From: Anticarsia gemmatalis
Lineage: Eukaryota; Arthropoda; Insecta; Lepidoptera; Erebidae
Reading direction: 5' to 3'
Length of the DNA: 64,000 bases
NCBI RefSeq assembly: GCF_050436995.1
Contig: NC_134771.1
Span: 2,459,501-2,523,500 of the forward strand
The notes beneath the pieces were generated by a model. It was not told the origin of the DNA and did no database searches. It worked only from the letters and a program-made list of their open reading frames with translations. The position numbers and the translations under genes were made by a program. This document shows positions 35,154 through 47,100 of this stretch, piece by piece. Position 1 is the first letter of the stretch, and every line of letters starts with the position of its first letter.

Positions 35154-38100
35154 GTATTTAATTTTTTTTTTTATTTAACTTTATGGTTTTTAAGACTAGT
35201 TACAAAACTGTCAAGTTGACATTTTAGAACAATTTAAAGACATAATGATATATCTAATCGAAAAATGTCATGAATATAATTATAATACACTTAATCAAAA
35301 AAAACCCTCTTAGTAAAAATTTTTTGCAAAAAAAAATTCTAAGACATCTAAAATTATAATGTTTTTCATGCTTATTTTTGTCCATATAATTATAAATATA
35401 TTTCTGTGTACTTACAAGTACGACAGTACTCAAACAGTTGATACGCAACGCAAATATTAGTATCAACGAATATTTGTTTAAATCGATTATTTATTAGGTG
35501 TTCAAACAATAGGAGCAAAGTGCACATCCTTATTTCTAGCACATCACTATTAAAATTTAAAAAAGGAACAACAATTTTCGCTTGTCGAAAGGTCAACGAC
35601 CTTTACATTGACATAAGTCATAGACAATTTAGTACTTTTTAAAAGCGAGTACCATAGACGAAAATTTTTGTTTTTATTTTTTTATGGCATAGATAATGTA
35701 TGTAGTAAAAAGATAGTATATAAATGAGTTCAGATAAAATCATGACGTGATACGTCTCTCGTTCGTCTGATTCATAGTATACGTTATCATTGTTTATTTA
35801 TTTGTAAATTACGAGATGATTGCGTATGTAATATCACTGATGCTCTCTCGGGTTCGATTCCCGAGTCGTACAGGCACATTTTTGTATCAAATTATCAAAT
35901 ATAAGGTCAATCACACTTGACCTCGGATATTTTTTTCACTGAACAATACTGATTATGAGTTCACAGTTCGATGCTCGGGTCAGAAAATTGACCTTATATT
36001 ATCACGTGACCTGACTCTATTCTTCAATGATTTTTTTACAAACATACAAATTCCCTGACACAGATTCTAAAACTGTATTACGAACACAATATTTACGGGA
36101 ATCGAACCTGTAGTATGTACCGTTGTTAATATGAGAACAGTCATGAATGGTGGTCGCGTGTTAACTTGTCACGGCCTTGTGCTAGATTTTATCAATGATT
36201 CCTAGGACATACGGTTAGTAATTATTAAGAAACAACTTTTAAGACAACTTATATAACTAGCTAATTAGTGGTCAAAGTTTCATCCTATTTTTCAGCTGCT
36301 TAGGGGTGAATTTTAAATAAAATGAAGCTTTTGACACGTGTTTGAAGATTTCATCCCTTATTTTGGTACTTTAGGGGTTGATATTTGAATAAAAAAGAGC
36401 TCATGATTGACTTTTAGTCGTCAACTATTGTCATGCTAAATTTTATCAAATTCGTTGCTGTGGTTTAATCGTAAAAGTATGATATACAAAGCACATATTC
36501 AGCGCACAAAAAAATACTTGAGTTATAAAATGTAATAACGGTAAAACTACTATTTGATGGCATAAATCAAAAGCCATATTATCTTAAAAATAAAAGCCAG
36601 TAAGTTATATTGATTAAAACTATGGTTTAAAATGCTGCCCTCTCATTGGTCAAACTTTGTCTACGTCATAATTGTTCATTATTACTGGAATTTAGTCACG
36701 GATGTTATTTAATTCAATAATTGTCAGTTTGAGGAATATTTCTGATGATAATGACAGCATATGACCCAATTCTTTTCGTCTCGTTTGAAGGAAGGAAATA
36801 ACATACTACACAGCATTACTGCTTAGTACCTCTTTGTATATATTACTTAGTAAGCAATAATTTAATGTAGACGACTTATGTTCCTCTGAAAACTTTGAAA
36901 ATTACCGTTCTAGAGATAAAAAAAAATAGAAGTTCTAATTAGTTTGTAATTCAGACAATTGGAAAATATCTGACACGTATTTCATCAAAAAACAAATAGT
37001 GATGAAACATAAGTTAGAATTTCTATTTAAGCCCTATTTTCCCTTTCATAAGTAAATTTTCCAGGAAAAAAAGATTTTGACAGATCATGCATTCTTCCCA
37101 TATGGGTAGAGACCAAGCAAGTTTATCTTTAAACAAGTAATTTAGCTCGGAAAAGTCAGTTTGCAATTAATTTCGAAAATTACTATAATTTCTAAAAACG
37201 GGTTACTATGACATAGACAAATCACATTTTTTAGGCCACAAACACAAGGTCGTATTTAAAAACTAAAACTGTCAAACGTCATATGTCCTAAATTTACACA
37301 AATTATTGACAATAGATGCATTTATCTATTGCCCCAAATTGCATTTAAATGTGTACGTCCCAAATTTTAATTTTCCGCAGTTAGTTGGGTTTTTCTTTGT
37401 TTAAAAATTCGGGTTAATTGCTATAACATTTGGGTTACGGGCTGTGACGTGGATATTGTTATGTCATTTGACAGTTAGTCGGCCATATTGGATTCGAGTT
37501 GAGGGTGTTAGCACATTTTAAAATTGACACTCAATTATATGAATAAATGGATGTTTGTTTTATTGTAGAAAATTTGCACCTTTTTATATACTATTGTATA
37601 TAAAATCTCGGTCTTTTCCCATAGGGGTAGGCAAAGACCAAAGATAGCAACTTATTTTTACAAAATTTAAGGTAGATTTGAAATTCAATATTTTTTTTGT
37701 TTCTTTAAACCACCAATGATAGATTGGTCTGAAAGTCTATATCAGAGGCCTTTACCCAGCAGTGGGGCATAGAATCAAGCTAAAAAATAACTTTAAACTG
37801 TATAGCATAGTAACAAAAGGAATTTATACATACGAATTCATATTTCTCATGACGGTGGCACTCAATTGCACTTATACACACTGAAGGCCATCCATTAGAC
37901 AATAGACAGACACACAGAGCTTGTTTTTCAACAAAGTATATAAAAAAATCGTTTAAAACACGCAAACTTTACGGTAGATTCTTTTTTTAAAGAAATAGGA
38001 AAAAAATATGATTAAAAGTCTAATTCGAAGTTTAAAAATAAAATGTACTCACTCTTTGTTGTCTTCGTTTAAAACAAAACACTGATTCTTTATTCAAATG

Positions 38101-41100
38101 TCAAACACTTTTTAAAACACTGCACTTCATAATAAACAATTAAAAAGTTTCTGAGGTACATTTAGCGGTAGTTTATCTATCCACGTTTATACTCATACAA
38201 AAAAACGCTATTGAATAGATAAACTACCGCTAAATGTACTCAGAAACTCGGTAAATGAAAAAACAAACAATTATTAGTCAAGTCAAAGTGCAGCCGTGTC
38301 AATGACCTCTCGAAAACTGACACGTGGACTGACCGGCCAGTGTTAGAACGACGTAAGTGCAGCCTGTACGCGTTGCCGCAATGGTTTTTAAAAGTTTTAA
38401 TTAATAGTAATAATTTAGAAACAAAAAATAAAACGTACTTTAATTCAAAGTAAAAAATAAGTCGATTATTTTTTGTTACGAAAATTAATTTTCGTTACTT
38501 AATAAAATTGTTATGATATTATTAATTAGGTATACGATAAATGCCTAAAACGTTACAAAATACATACATACCTAATAGGTACTACGTCTCTTTCTAGGTA
38601 GGCAGAGACCAAAGAACACCACTTAGTACGATTACAAACTTTCCTTGCTTCATTCACATCCATACATCTTGTCATACAAAACCATTAGTTACTAAATACA
38701 AAGTAGTTCTAAGTAAAATACACATCCAAAATATAAATAAAAAAATGTAACCCATTAATGTCCCACTGCTGGGCAAGGGTCTCCTCCCGTAATGGGGGAA
38801 GGTTAGGCTTTGAGTCCAAAATATAACATTTATTATTTCTATCTTTAAAGATTATCTTGCAAGGCCGCAAAGAACCTCATAACGCCGACTCATCTCAAAT
38901 TTTTAAGTCTCAATTGTCATTAGGTACAGTTAAAATGTCGTAATGGAACAATTTGGGGTTGTCATCCGACAAATTGGCCTTACTCGGGTTCAAGGCCGTA
39001 TTCCGTTAATTTGATGATACACTCTCTTACGTGAGTATACAACTAGAATCATAGTTTATTTTTAAAACGACTTACCCCCGGTTTCGTAGTACATTTAGCG
39101 GTAGTTTATCTATTCAATAGCGTTTTTTATAAGAGTTAAAACGTTATTGAATAGATAAGCTACCGCTAAATGCACTTCAGTAACCGGGCATCATAAAACT
39201 GACATTATCAGAGTAATAACTAAACGAAACGAAATATCCATTATCAAAGCAGAAACAAAACGCGTCGCTAAAAAAATTAGATGTCAAAAATGAATAAAAA
39301 AAAAGAATTTGACAGTTTATTGTTTAATGTGTTCTAAATTTAAATAATGAACAAGTAGGTTTGAATAGTCGCAGTTTTATTGGACATGATAATGCTGACT
39401 GTCGTTACAACAGCACGGGTCAATGACCTCGCGCTGCGGTTTACTGAATGATTCTAGAATTTTACATACGTATACAATTATTTTAAAGTTGACTCAAATG
39501 TTTCATATGAAACAAAAATATAATAGTTGATTCACGTAGCTCCACCCACATGTAAGGCACTTAAAGGTAAATTTTTCAAAATAAAAGTAGCTTACATTAG
39601 ACACAATTACTTCAACTATCTCCAAACAAAATTTCATCAAAATCGATTCAGCAGTTTAGCTACGATAGTCTAACGACGTTACATTGATCTCGGCTCTTCA
39701 AGTATCTCCAAACAAGATTTCATGAAAATTGTTTCTGTAGTTTAGCTACAAAAGCGTGACAGACAAACAGACTTTGGCTTGAATAATATGTACTACATCA
39801 AGATTGTAGCATATAATAGTTTTCAGACGTGCCGGGCGCCAGATAGTGTCATAAAAAATCCCGCCTAGGCGTCCATTAGGGAATATTGATTTTCACACGA
39901 AAAACTTTCCATGAGGTTCTCTATAAAAGTTGTAATAAAACTATATAACAGTAGGAATTAGATCATCCGAGAAAAACTAAAATATACGTATGAAGGAAAG
40001 ACTAATATTTGAATACTAAGAAAAAAGTGCATTTGACTTACACATTATTATAAAATTATGAGTGTATTTCATACACCTCTGCCTACACCTTTGGTTATAA
40101 CAGGCGTGATGTCATGTATTTACTAAACAAATATCAACAGAAAAAAAATCTGCATCATTGCTTTAAAAATAATCAGTTTAAAAGCCAAATACCCAAACCT
40201 AAATAAGTCTCTTGCGAATTAAAAAAGAAATTCAATTGTCAAAATATTTCAAAAATAGAACGCGCGATGTCGTCGACCCGTGACGTCATGTGACGTGAGC
40301 TGTCACTTTTATTTTAGGGCGCGCGCAAAAGAACGATTTTAACACTATATGTACTAAAGTGCGTAATACTGTTACGATTCACCGCAGGGGGTATTTTTTT
40401 ATGGAAATTTTTCGTATGTGGGTTAACGATTATTTCTCTTTTTTACATCTCTCGCACTAAGTATTGCTCTTGTGTCTGGGACTTTTACAAACATACAAAC
40501 AACGGACACAAAGTACAACCAGACCCAAAACAACTTTTTGTGGATCGTAAAAAGAATTGTTCTGTGTGGGAATCGAACTCCCAATGCAATGGTAGAGCCG
40601 TAGTGACTAACCACGGCGCCACGGAGGCAATCAGGCTACTGTCTTTTTTGGCTTGTTATGAAAGTTACTAACTCTTTTTTTAAACTCATTTCGGTCCCAC
40701 TGCTGGGCAAGGGTCTCCTCCCAAACGAGGGTCACTTAGGCCTTGAGTCCACCACGCTGGCCAAATGATTGGGGACTTTATAAATGATATTTTTATTTAT
40801 TTATTTATATCAAACCTTTATTTTAAACAATTCATTTAACCTTTCATAACTGAAACTACTTCAAACAACTTCATCTGTTGTAACATCCACTTAATGTTAT
40901 CGTATATTACGACATCAGTTGCGTAAGATGAAAGATGAGAACAAGTACATTGAACGCTCGATAACACTGTTAGCATAACGTCACTATAGTTATGCAGAGA
41001 TGTATAAATAACAGTCACATTTTTACCGAGTACGACTTTATAGTACGTATGTTTAGCTTAACAAAACTGGAATAAAACTGTTTTTTTTAAATGAATAAAT

Positions 41101-44100
41101 TTGACCCGTTATTGTCCCACTGCGGGGCAAGGGTCTCCTCCCGAAAGAGAGAAGGGTTAAGCCTTGAGTCCACCACGCTGGCCAAGTGCAGGTTGTGTTA
41201 TAATTGCAATTACCCATATAATAAACTGCGTCGTTAGCATATAATTCAGTACTTCAAACAGTTTTAAAATATTTCACAATTAAAAGTTTCTAAGTAAATC
41301 GCAGTGATTCATAACGATATTAATTTAGTCATCATTTTTTAAGTCGTGTCGTTGACCTGCAGCGGGTTGATGCATGTCATTGTATCCGCCATTTTAATTT
41401 CGATTTTGACAGCTGTCATTTTTTGACAGATTCCTTAGGCAGTGTGCCTTTGCTGATTTGCGTTTTTAAAATGTAGATTGCACTGTTCTTTATGTGACGT
41501 TATTAGTAATAAAGTATTATTGTTTTATATGAGGAAAATGCTTTGTTTGTTCGATTAAAATGTATGGAATGTGCAAGGAATAATCATATCGTTTAAATTT
41601 CATAGAATTTTCAAGTATTTCAAGCTTTATTGTACATATTTTCATTAACTTTTGAAAAGAAACAGACAAAATCACCGAATTTTTTTACTCTACTGTCAAA
41701 AATCCTTTGGAAAATGACAGCTGGGACCAACAATTTAACATGCCTTTCGAAATACAGAGGAACTCGGCATGTTTATTATGGTCACCCATCCAAAGACAAA
41801 CCTCGGCAAGCGTAGCTTAACCTCAGAGATCGACCGGCGCATCTGTTATTTAGCCACGAGCTCAATTACCGTTTAAAATGATACCCAAAATAAAATGATC
41901 TATCGACCGTAACATACTAGTACAATACAAAGGTCAAACTAAAATGGTTTCGCCTAAATATAAAACGAAGCACATTGCGCTAGAGGTCATTGGCCCGTGA
42001 TGTCAGCCGCGTCACAAAACGTAGGTGATTTGGATTACGGTAACGCGCACATCCGCGTTACGTGGTACATTTTGCGATACAATCTCTATCGTGGTTTGCG
42101 TTTGACCGATATTGGGTCATTGCCTTGACTTGATAAAAATGAATCAGTGTAATTTTCTTTGAGATTACGTTTGTTATCGTTTTACAAACATACATAATAT
42201 AACACCTGTATGTCATAATAGGGGTAAGCAGAAGACTTTACTTCATTCACTTTCCTACTCCTGTGACCTTCTTGAAGGTAATTTCTTACAAACTTTGCCT
42301 TTTAGAGCTAATAACTAGATATATTTTTTTTACAAACAAACAAATCTATTAACAAAATAAACCTAGATCTTAAAAGAAATTCGTATTTATTCAGCCATTT
42401 TTTACTTTATCATACAAATGCATTGAAAAAAGCTAGCCCTATAGTTATAAAACTTGAAACTACAGATTAACACGCAATGTTTGAGGATAAACACTGAAAT
42501 AATATAATTACAGGATATTAATAATAGAACTAAAATTAGAATTCAATAAAATAATAATAATATACGTACCTTCTATTGTGGTTACGTACTTTGGAGAGTA
42601 CGTACTTTAACTCTTTTAAAAGTATCAGATGTTGGTTCAAGCACGTACCTAAAATGTCTATACTTCAAACTAATTTTTACTCGCAACTTTATAGCCATGA
42701 AAAGATTTCATACATATGTACATAGAATCACTCCCTTTTTCATAGGGATAGGCAGAGACCAAAGAACGCCACTTGGTACGATCCTTACAAACTTCCCTTG
42801 CTTCATTCACATACATAGTCATGTTGTCATACAGGACCGCCGGTTACGAGTAGCACCTGACCCTTTTTCAAGACATCACCGATATGAAATCAGTCTAAAA
42901 TTAAATACTATATACTATACATATACGTGCTTTATAGGGCACGTAAACTTGCCCCAGTTTTACTAGGGTCAAAGTACAGAAAAGTACGTCACATATTTGA
43001 CCCCAATTTTTGTAAAAACACATTTAATTGGGGTCGTAACATAGTGACCAAATTACCTGACTTTGCTTGTGATTTCGTTTAATTACTGCGGTCAGTAATT
43101 AGTCAATATTATTGTTAATACAAGGTTTTATGCTAATTGGTTGTGGTTGAAAGAAATGATAAATTAATAAATAGTGGTATTCTTTGGTCTCTGGCCTACC
43201 CCTATGGGATAATGGCGTGATTTTTTGTATGTATGTATGTATGATGTCTTTATTTGCAAAGAAATTTCACGACTTGTACAATATGTGGTTATTAATAATA
43301 CTAAATGTAAGATTCTATATTTAAATTCAAATTAGAATATAAAAAAGAATATTTAAAAACCACAGACAAAAAAATAAAGCATTCTACTTTAAAATTTTCC
43401 GAAAATTCCATAAAGCCATTCCATATTCAAACTTCAATTGACTCAGTGTTACCAACCTTTGGAGAACAAAAACCTTTTTTTTCTTTTAAATACCTTTTAT
43501 TTGAAGCATAGTAATGCACAATGAGTTTGAAACTTGTGCAATCGTCCAGGAATCGATTACAATACATTATTAAGACAATAGGTACGGAGGTCAATGAACT
43601 TGCACAGCTGATCTTAAGCCAAATGCCTGAATACACTTAGTGATATATAAAGCTTCTCGTATTGTTTTGTAAAAAAGGGTAATTATTTCTGAAATACAGT
43701 TTTTTCATGAAAACTGCTATTAATTAGACAGCTTGATTGACAATAACAAATACTTCTCAGAGTGTTATATATTAAAATTTGTTTACTAGTAAATAAGGTA
43801 CTGGATAATAATCAGTCAACGTGAAGGGGGATTCCTTTACTATTTTATTGACAAAAAACATTGCTTTTACTACCAAAAATTAATAATCATTTTATTTTAC
43901 ATTTTGACCAGCTGTTAAAAAGTATGATGATCACAAACTGAACGTTCAGAAACACTGTAACATTGCCTGTCAACTTTGCCATAATTTGCTTGATAGCTCT
44001 ACATCAGTAGTAAAAAGAGATTAAAAATAAATAATTTATTTTTGTATTGAAGCGAGGAAATCAAGGCGCAGTGCTAGTCGATTTAAATAAATGTAAACAC

Positions 44101-47100
44101 ATTGAGACTATTTTAATCGTGAGGCAGACATTATTTCAGTCATTCGGATTGAAAATATTTTTAGCGACAGCTGCTACTGTACAATTATATTTATAAAACC
44201 GAGTAAAAAAGTAATATTTATAACACAATTATACACATTTGTAATTTATATTTAAATACGCATTTTAACTATGAAGAATATTTTATTTCGTAATTCAATC
44301 TTTGCCATTTTTTGATAGTCCAACTTTGCCATTAACTTTAAAAAAAAAAACATATTCCTAGAATTCTCGCATACGAATTTCGAACATCGCAAATTTGACT
44401 ATACAGTTCGCAAAATAATTGTCATTCTAAATTTAACCTTACGCAGTGGAAATAGAGTCGCGATAAGAATACAAGGGTAGCAAAATAAAAGTTTGTATCA
44501 GCAACGCTAGTTCGGACAGGCGGTCATTGACCTGTGACGTAAGCCGTTAGATTAAAATTCAAATTTGGGACTAGAGCCTTGTTCTGAGGCTTCAGGTCGT
44601 TGACCCGTGACGTATAGTGGGTGTGTACATTTTTGAGCTCTATATTGAATGCAAATTGCAATGAGACTTGAAAGCCTTGTCAGGTGGTAATGATGTGGAA
44701 TTTAAGTTGCGTTTGACAGGTTGAGAAAGAATTTTTGAGTTGTATGGTTGAATTGTATTACTGTTCCCAATAAGTTTCTAATAAGAGAAAGTAATTATAA
44801 TAATATGACCACAAATTTTAGCAATAAAAGTCTGGCCAAAAGAACATCCAAAATTTTACAGTAAACCCACAAAATAACTAATACCACATTCTTTCAACAA
44901 ACGATGCAGAAAACCCTAATATCTAATTCCAAAAAGGCACATATCAAATCACAATAACATAACACATATGACCTTTCCAAACCGCATACCCAATCTAAAT
45001 TTAAACACTACAAATAAAAAACAAACGTCCTTCTACTGAATTAAAACCTCATAATCTAAATTTGAACGAAAAAAAAACTAAACTTGCGATTATCGAATCT
45101 TATTATGTAACAGCCAGTGTTTTGGAACGTATACTTATATCAGCTTAGCCTTTCTTCCAAACTATGTTGGAGTCGGCTTCCAGTCTCACCGGACGCAGCT
45201 GAATACCAGTGTTTTACATGAATTGACTGCCTATCGGAACTCCACAACCCAGTTACCTGGGATACAACACGATACCCTTCGGTCAGACTTTCAAGCTTCT
45301 GACTACTGTTAACGACAGTCAAAGATCTTTAAAAATGACACCCACAATTTAACGTGCCTTCCGAAACACGATATGTATAAGATGCTCACCCATCTATAGG
45401 ACATCCTCGGCAAGCGTGGCTTAACCTCAGAGATCGATCGGCTGTTGTTAAACGTTTCAAATTCAAAAGGCTAACTGTTTTGTGACGTAGCAGGGCGTGA
45501 TACAATTCTGTACATGTACGCGGTCGTTGCCCGGTGACGTCACGATCAGCTGGGTTAGAGCGAGAGGGCGCTATGTCGAGTGAAACAGAGATATGTCTAT
45601 TGATTTTTGTTGAAATGTTGAGAATTGCTTCGCTGGTTTTGATGTGGTTTTATCGTGAGAAATGGTTTTAAATTTATTAGGATATGAGTGTTTTCAAAGG
45701 AGTGGTAATACGTTAAAGTTGAACCTTTTCAAATGTCTATAACATATAATGTACTTATATTTAGTAAGCCTGTGTTTATTTATAAAAATAATGTAGTACT
45801 TAATGATTTTATCTTTAAGATATATTAAACCACAAAATATGTGGCCATTTGCACCTGCAAGTACTGTTAAAGAACTCTCAGGCATGCAAGGTTTCTTCAC
45901 GATGTTTTCCTTTACCATTAAAACAAGTGTTAATTTTGCAACTTTGCCCAATACAAAACAAAAGCCATAGATAATTTAACATGCATAAATTCCAAAGTTC
46001 AATCAAAAAGGATATTGCAAATCCGTTTGCAAATCGCATTGTCATTAAATTGCGTAAAAAGGAACGTTTTCAAAACTATTGTTTTTGCGTTCCGTTCTAC
46101 GCAATATTTTTGACAATGGTTTAGTAAATTGTTGATCAACTTATCTGTTTCTTTAACTATTGGTAGGTTATTGACAACGGCACATAAAGCGTTAGATAAA
46201 GTTAGAAGTTTGTGAGTGTGTTTATCACTCTTTTACTCGAAAACTACTGAACGGATTTTGATGAAAATTGGCACATAGATAGTTTATAACTTAGACTAAC
46301 GTTTGGTTAAAGATAACTTCCTATCACGGAAGAATTTATCGTCAAAAAGATAGTCGGATTACATAAGATACTGTTTGCAATATTGTATGAAAACTATATT
46401 TTCATTTGTAGTCAATATAGGCTAAAATATAAGGTTACTTAGCCAATGACAACCTTTAAGCTTAGTTTAAAAACTATCTATTTATAATATTAATCCAAGA
46501 AAATATATATTTATATTAAAACTATGTAAAAAAGGGAAAATTCTACGCTTACACGTGGCTATCGTTAGACAGATAATAGTTAAAACAATTAATAATACAT
46601 TAAAGAATTAATTATATTACTCATAGGATATAGATAATTCGTAAATGTCCGTATATCAAAATAAAACTAATGTATTCGGAATAAAATTTTATCCAAACAT
46701 TTTACTATATTGTATGTATATTATTCATACAATTACATTTGCTAATGTTTTGTATTTAAATTACAAATCGTTAGTACAATTAACGTATTGAAGATGTATA
46801 AACCTTAGTAAGAAGTTCTTTGGCCTACCTCTATAGAAAAAGGCAATATATTATGTTATGTTTGTATAAGTGATTTAGTATAAAACAAAAGCAGTAGAAT
46901 TTATCTGAAATTAACATCAAACTGGAATTCATATTTGTTACTGCAGTGCTTAATTAATTTAAATACCTGAACCTACCTTTACTGTTTTTAGGACTATTAT
47001 TGTAGCCAACTGTCTTCAAAGAATATTTTCTATAAATTATATTTCAACAAATCTTTTATTAGCAACTTTTTTTTGGGAATATTCTTCATACAATACCTGT

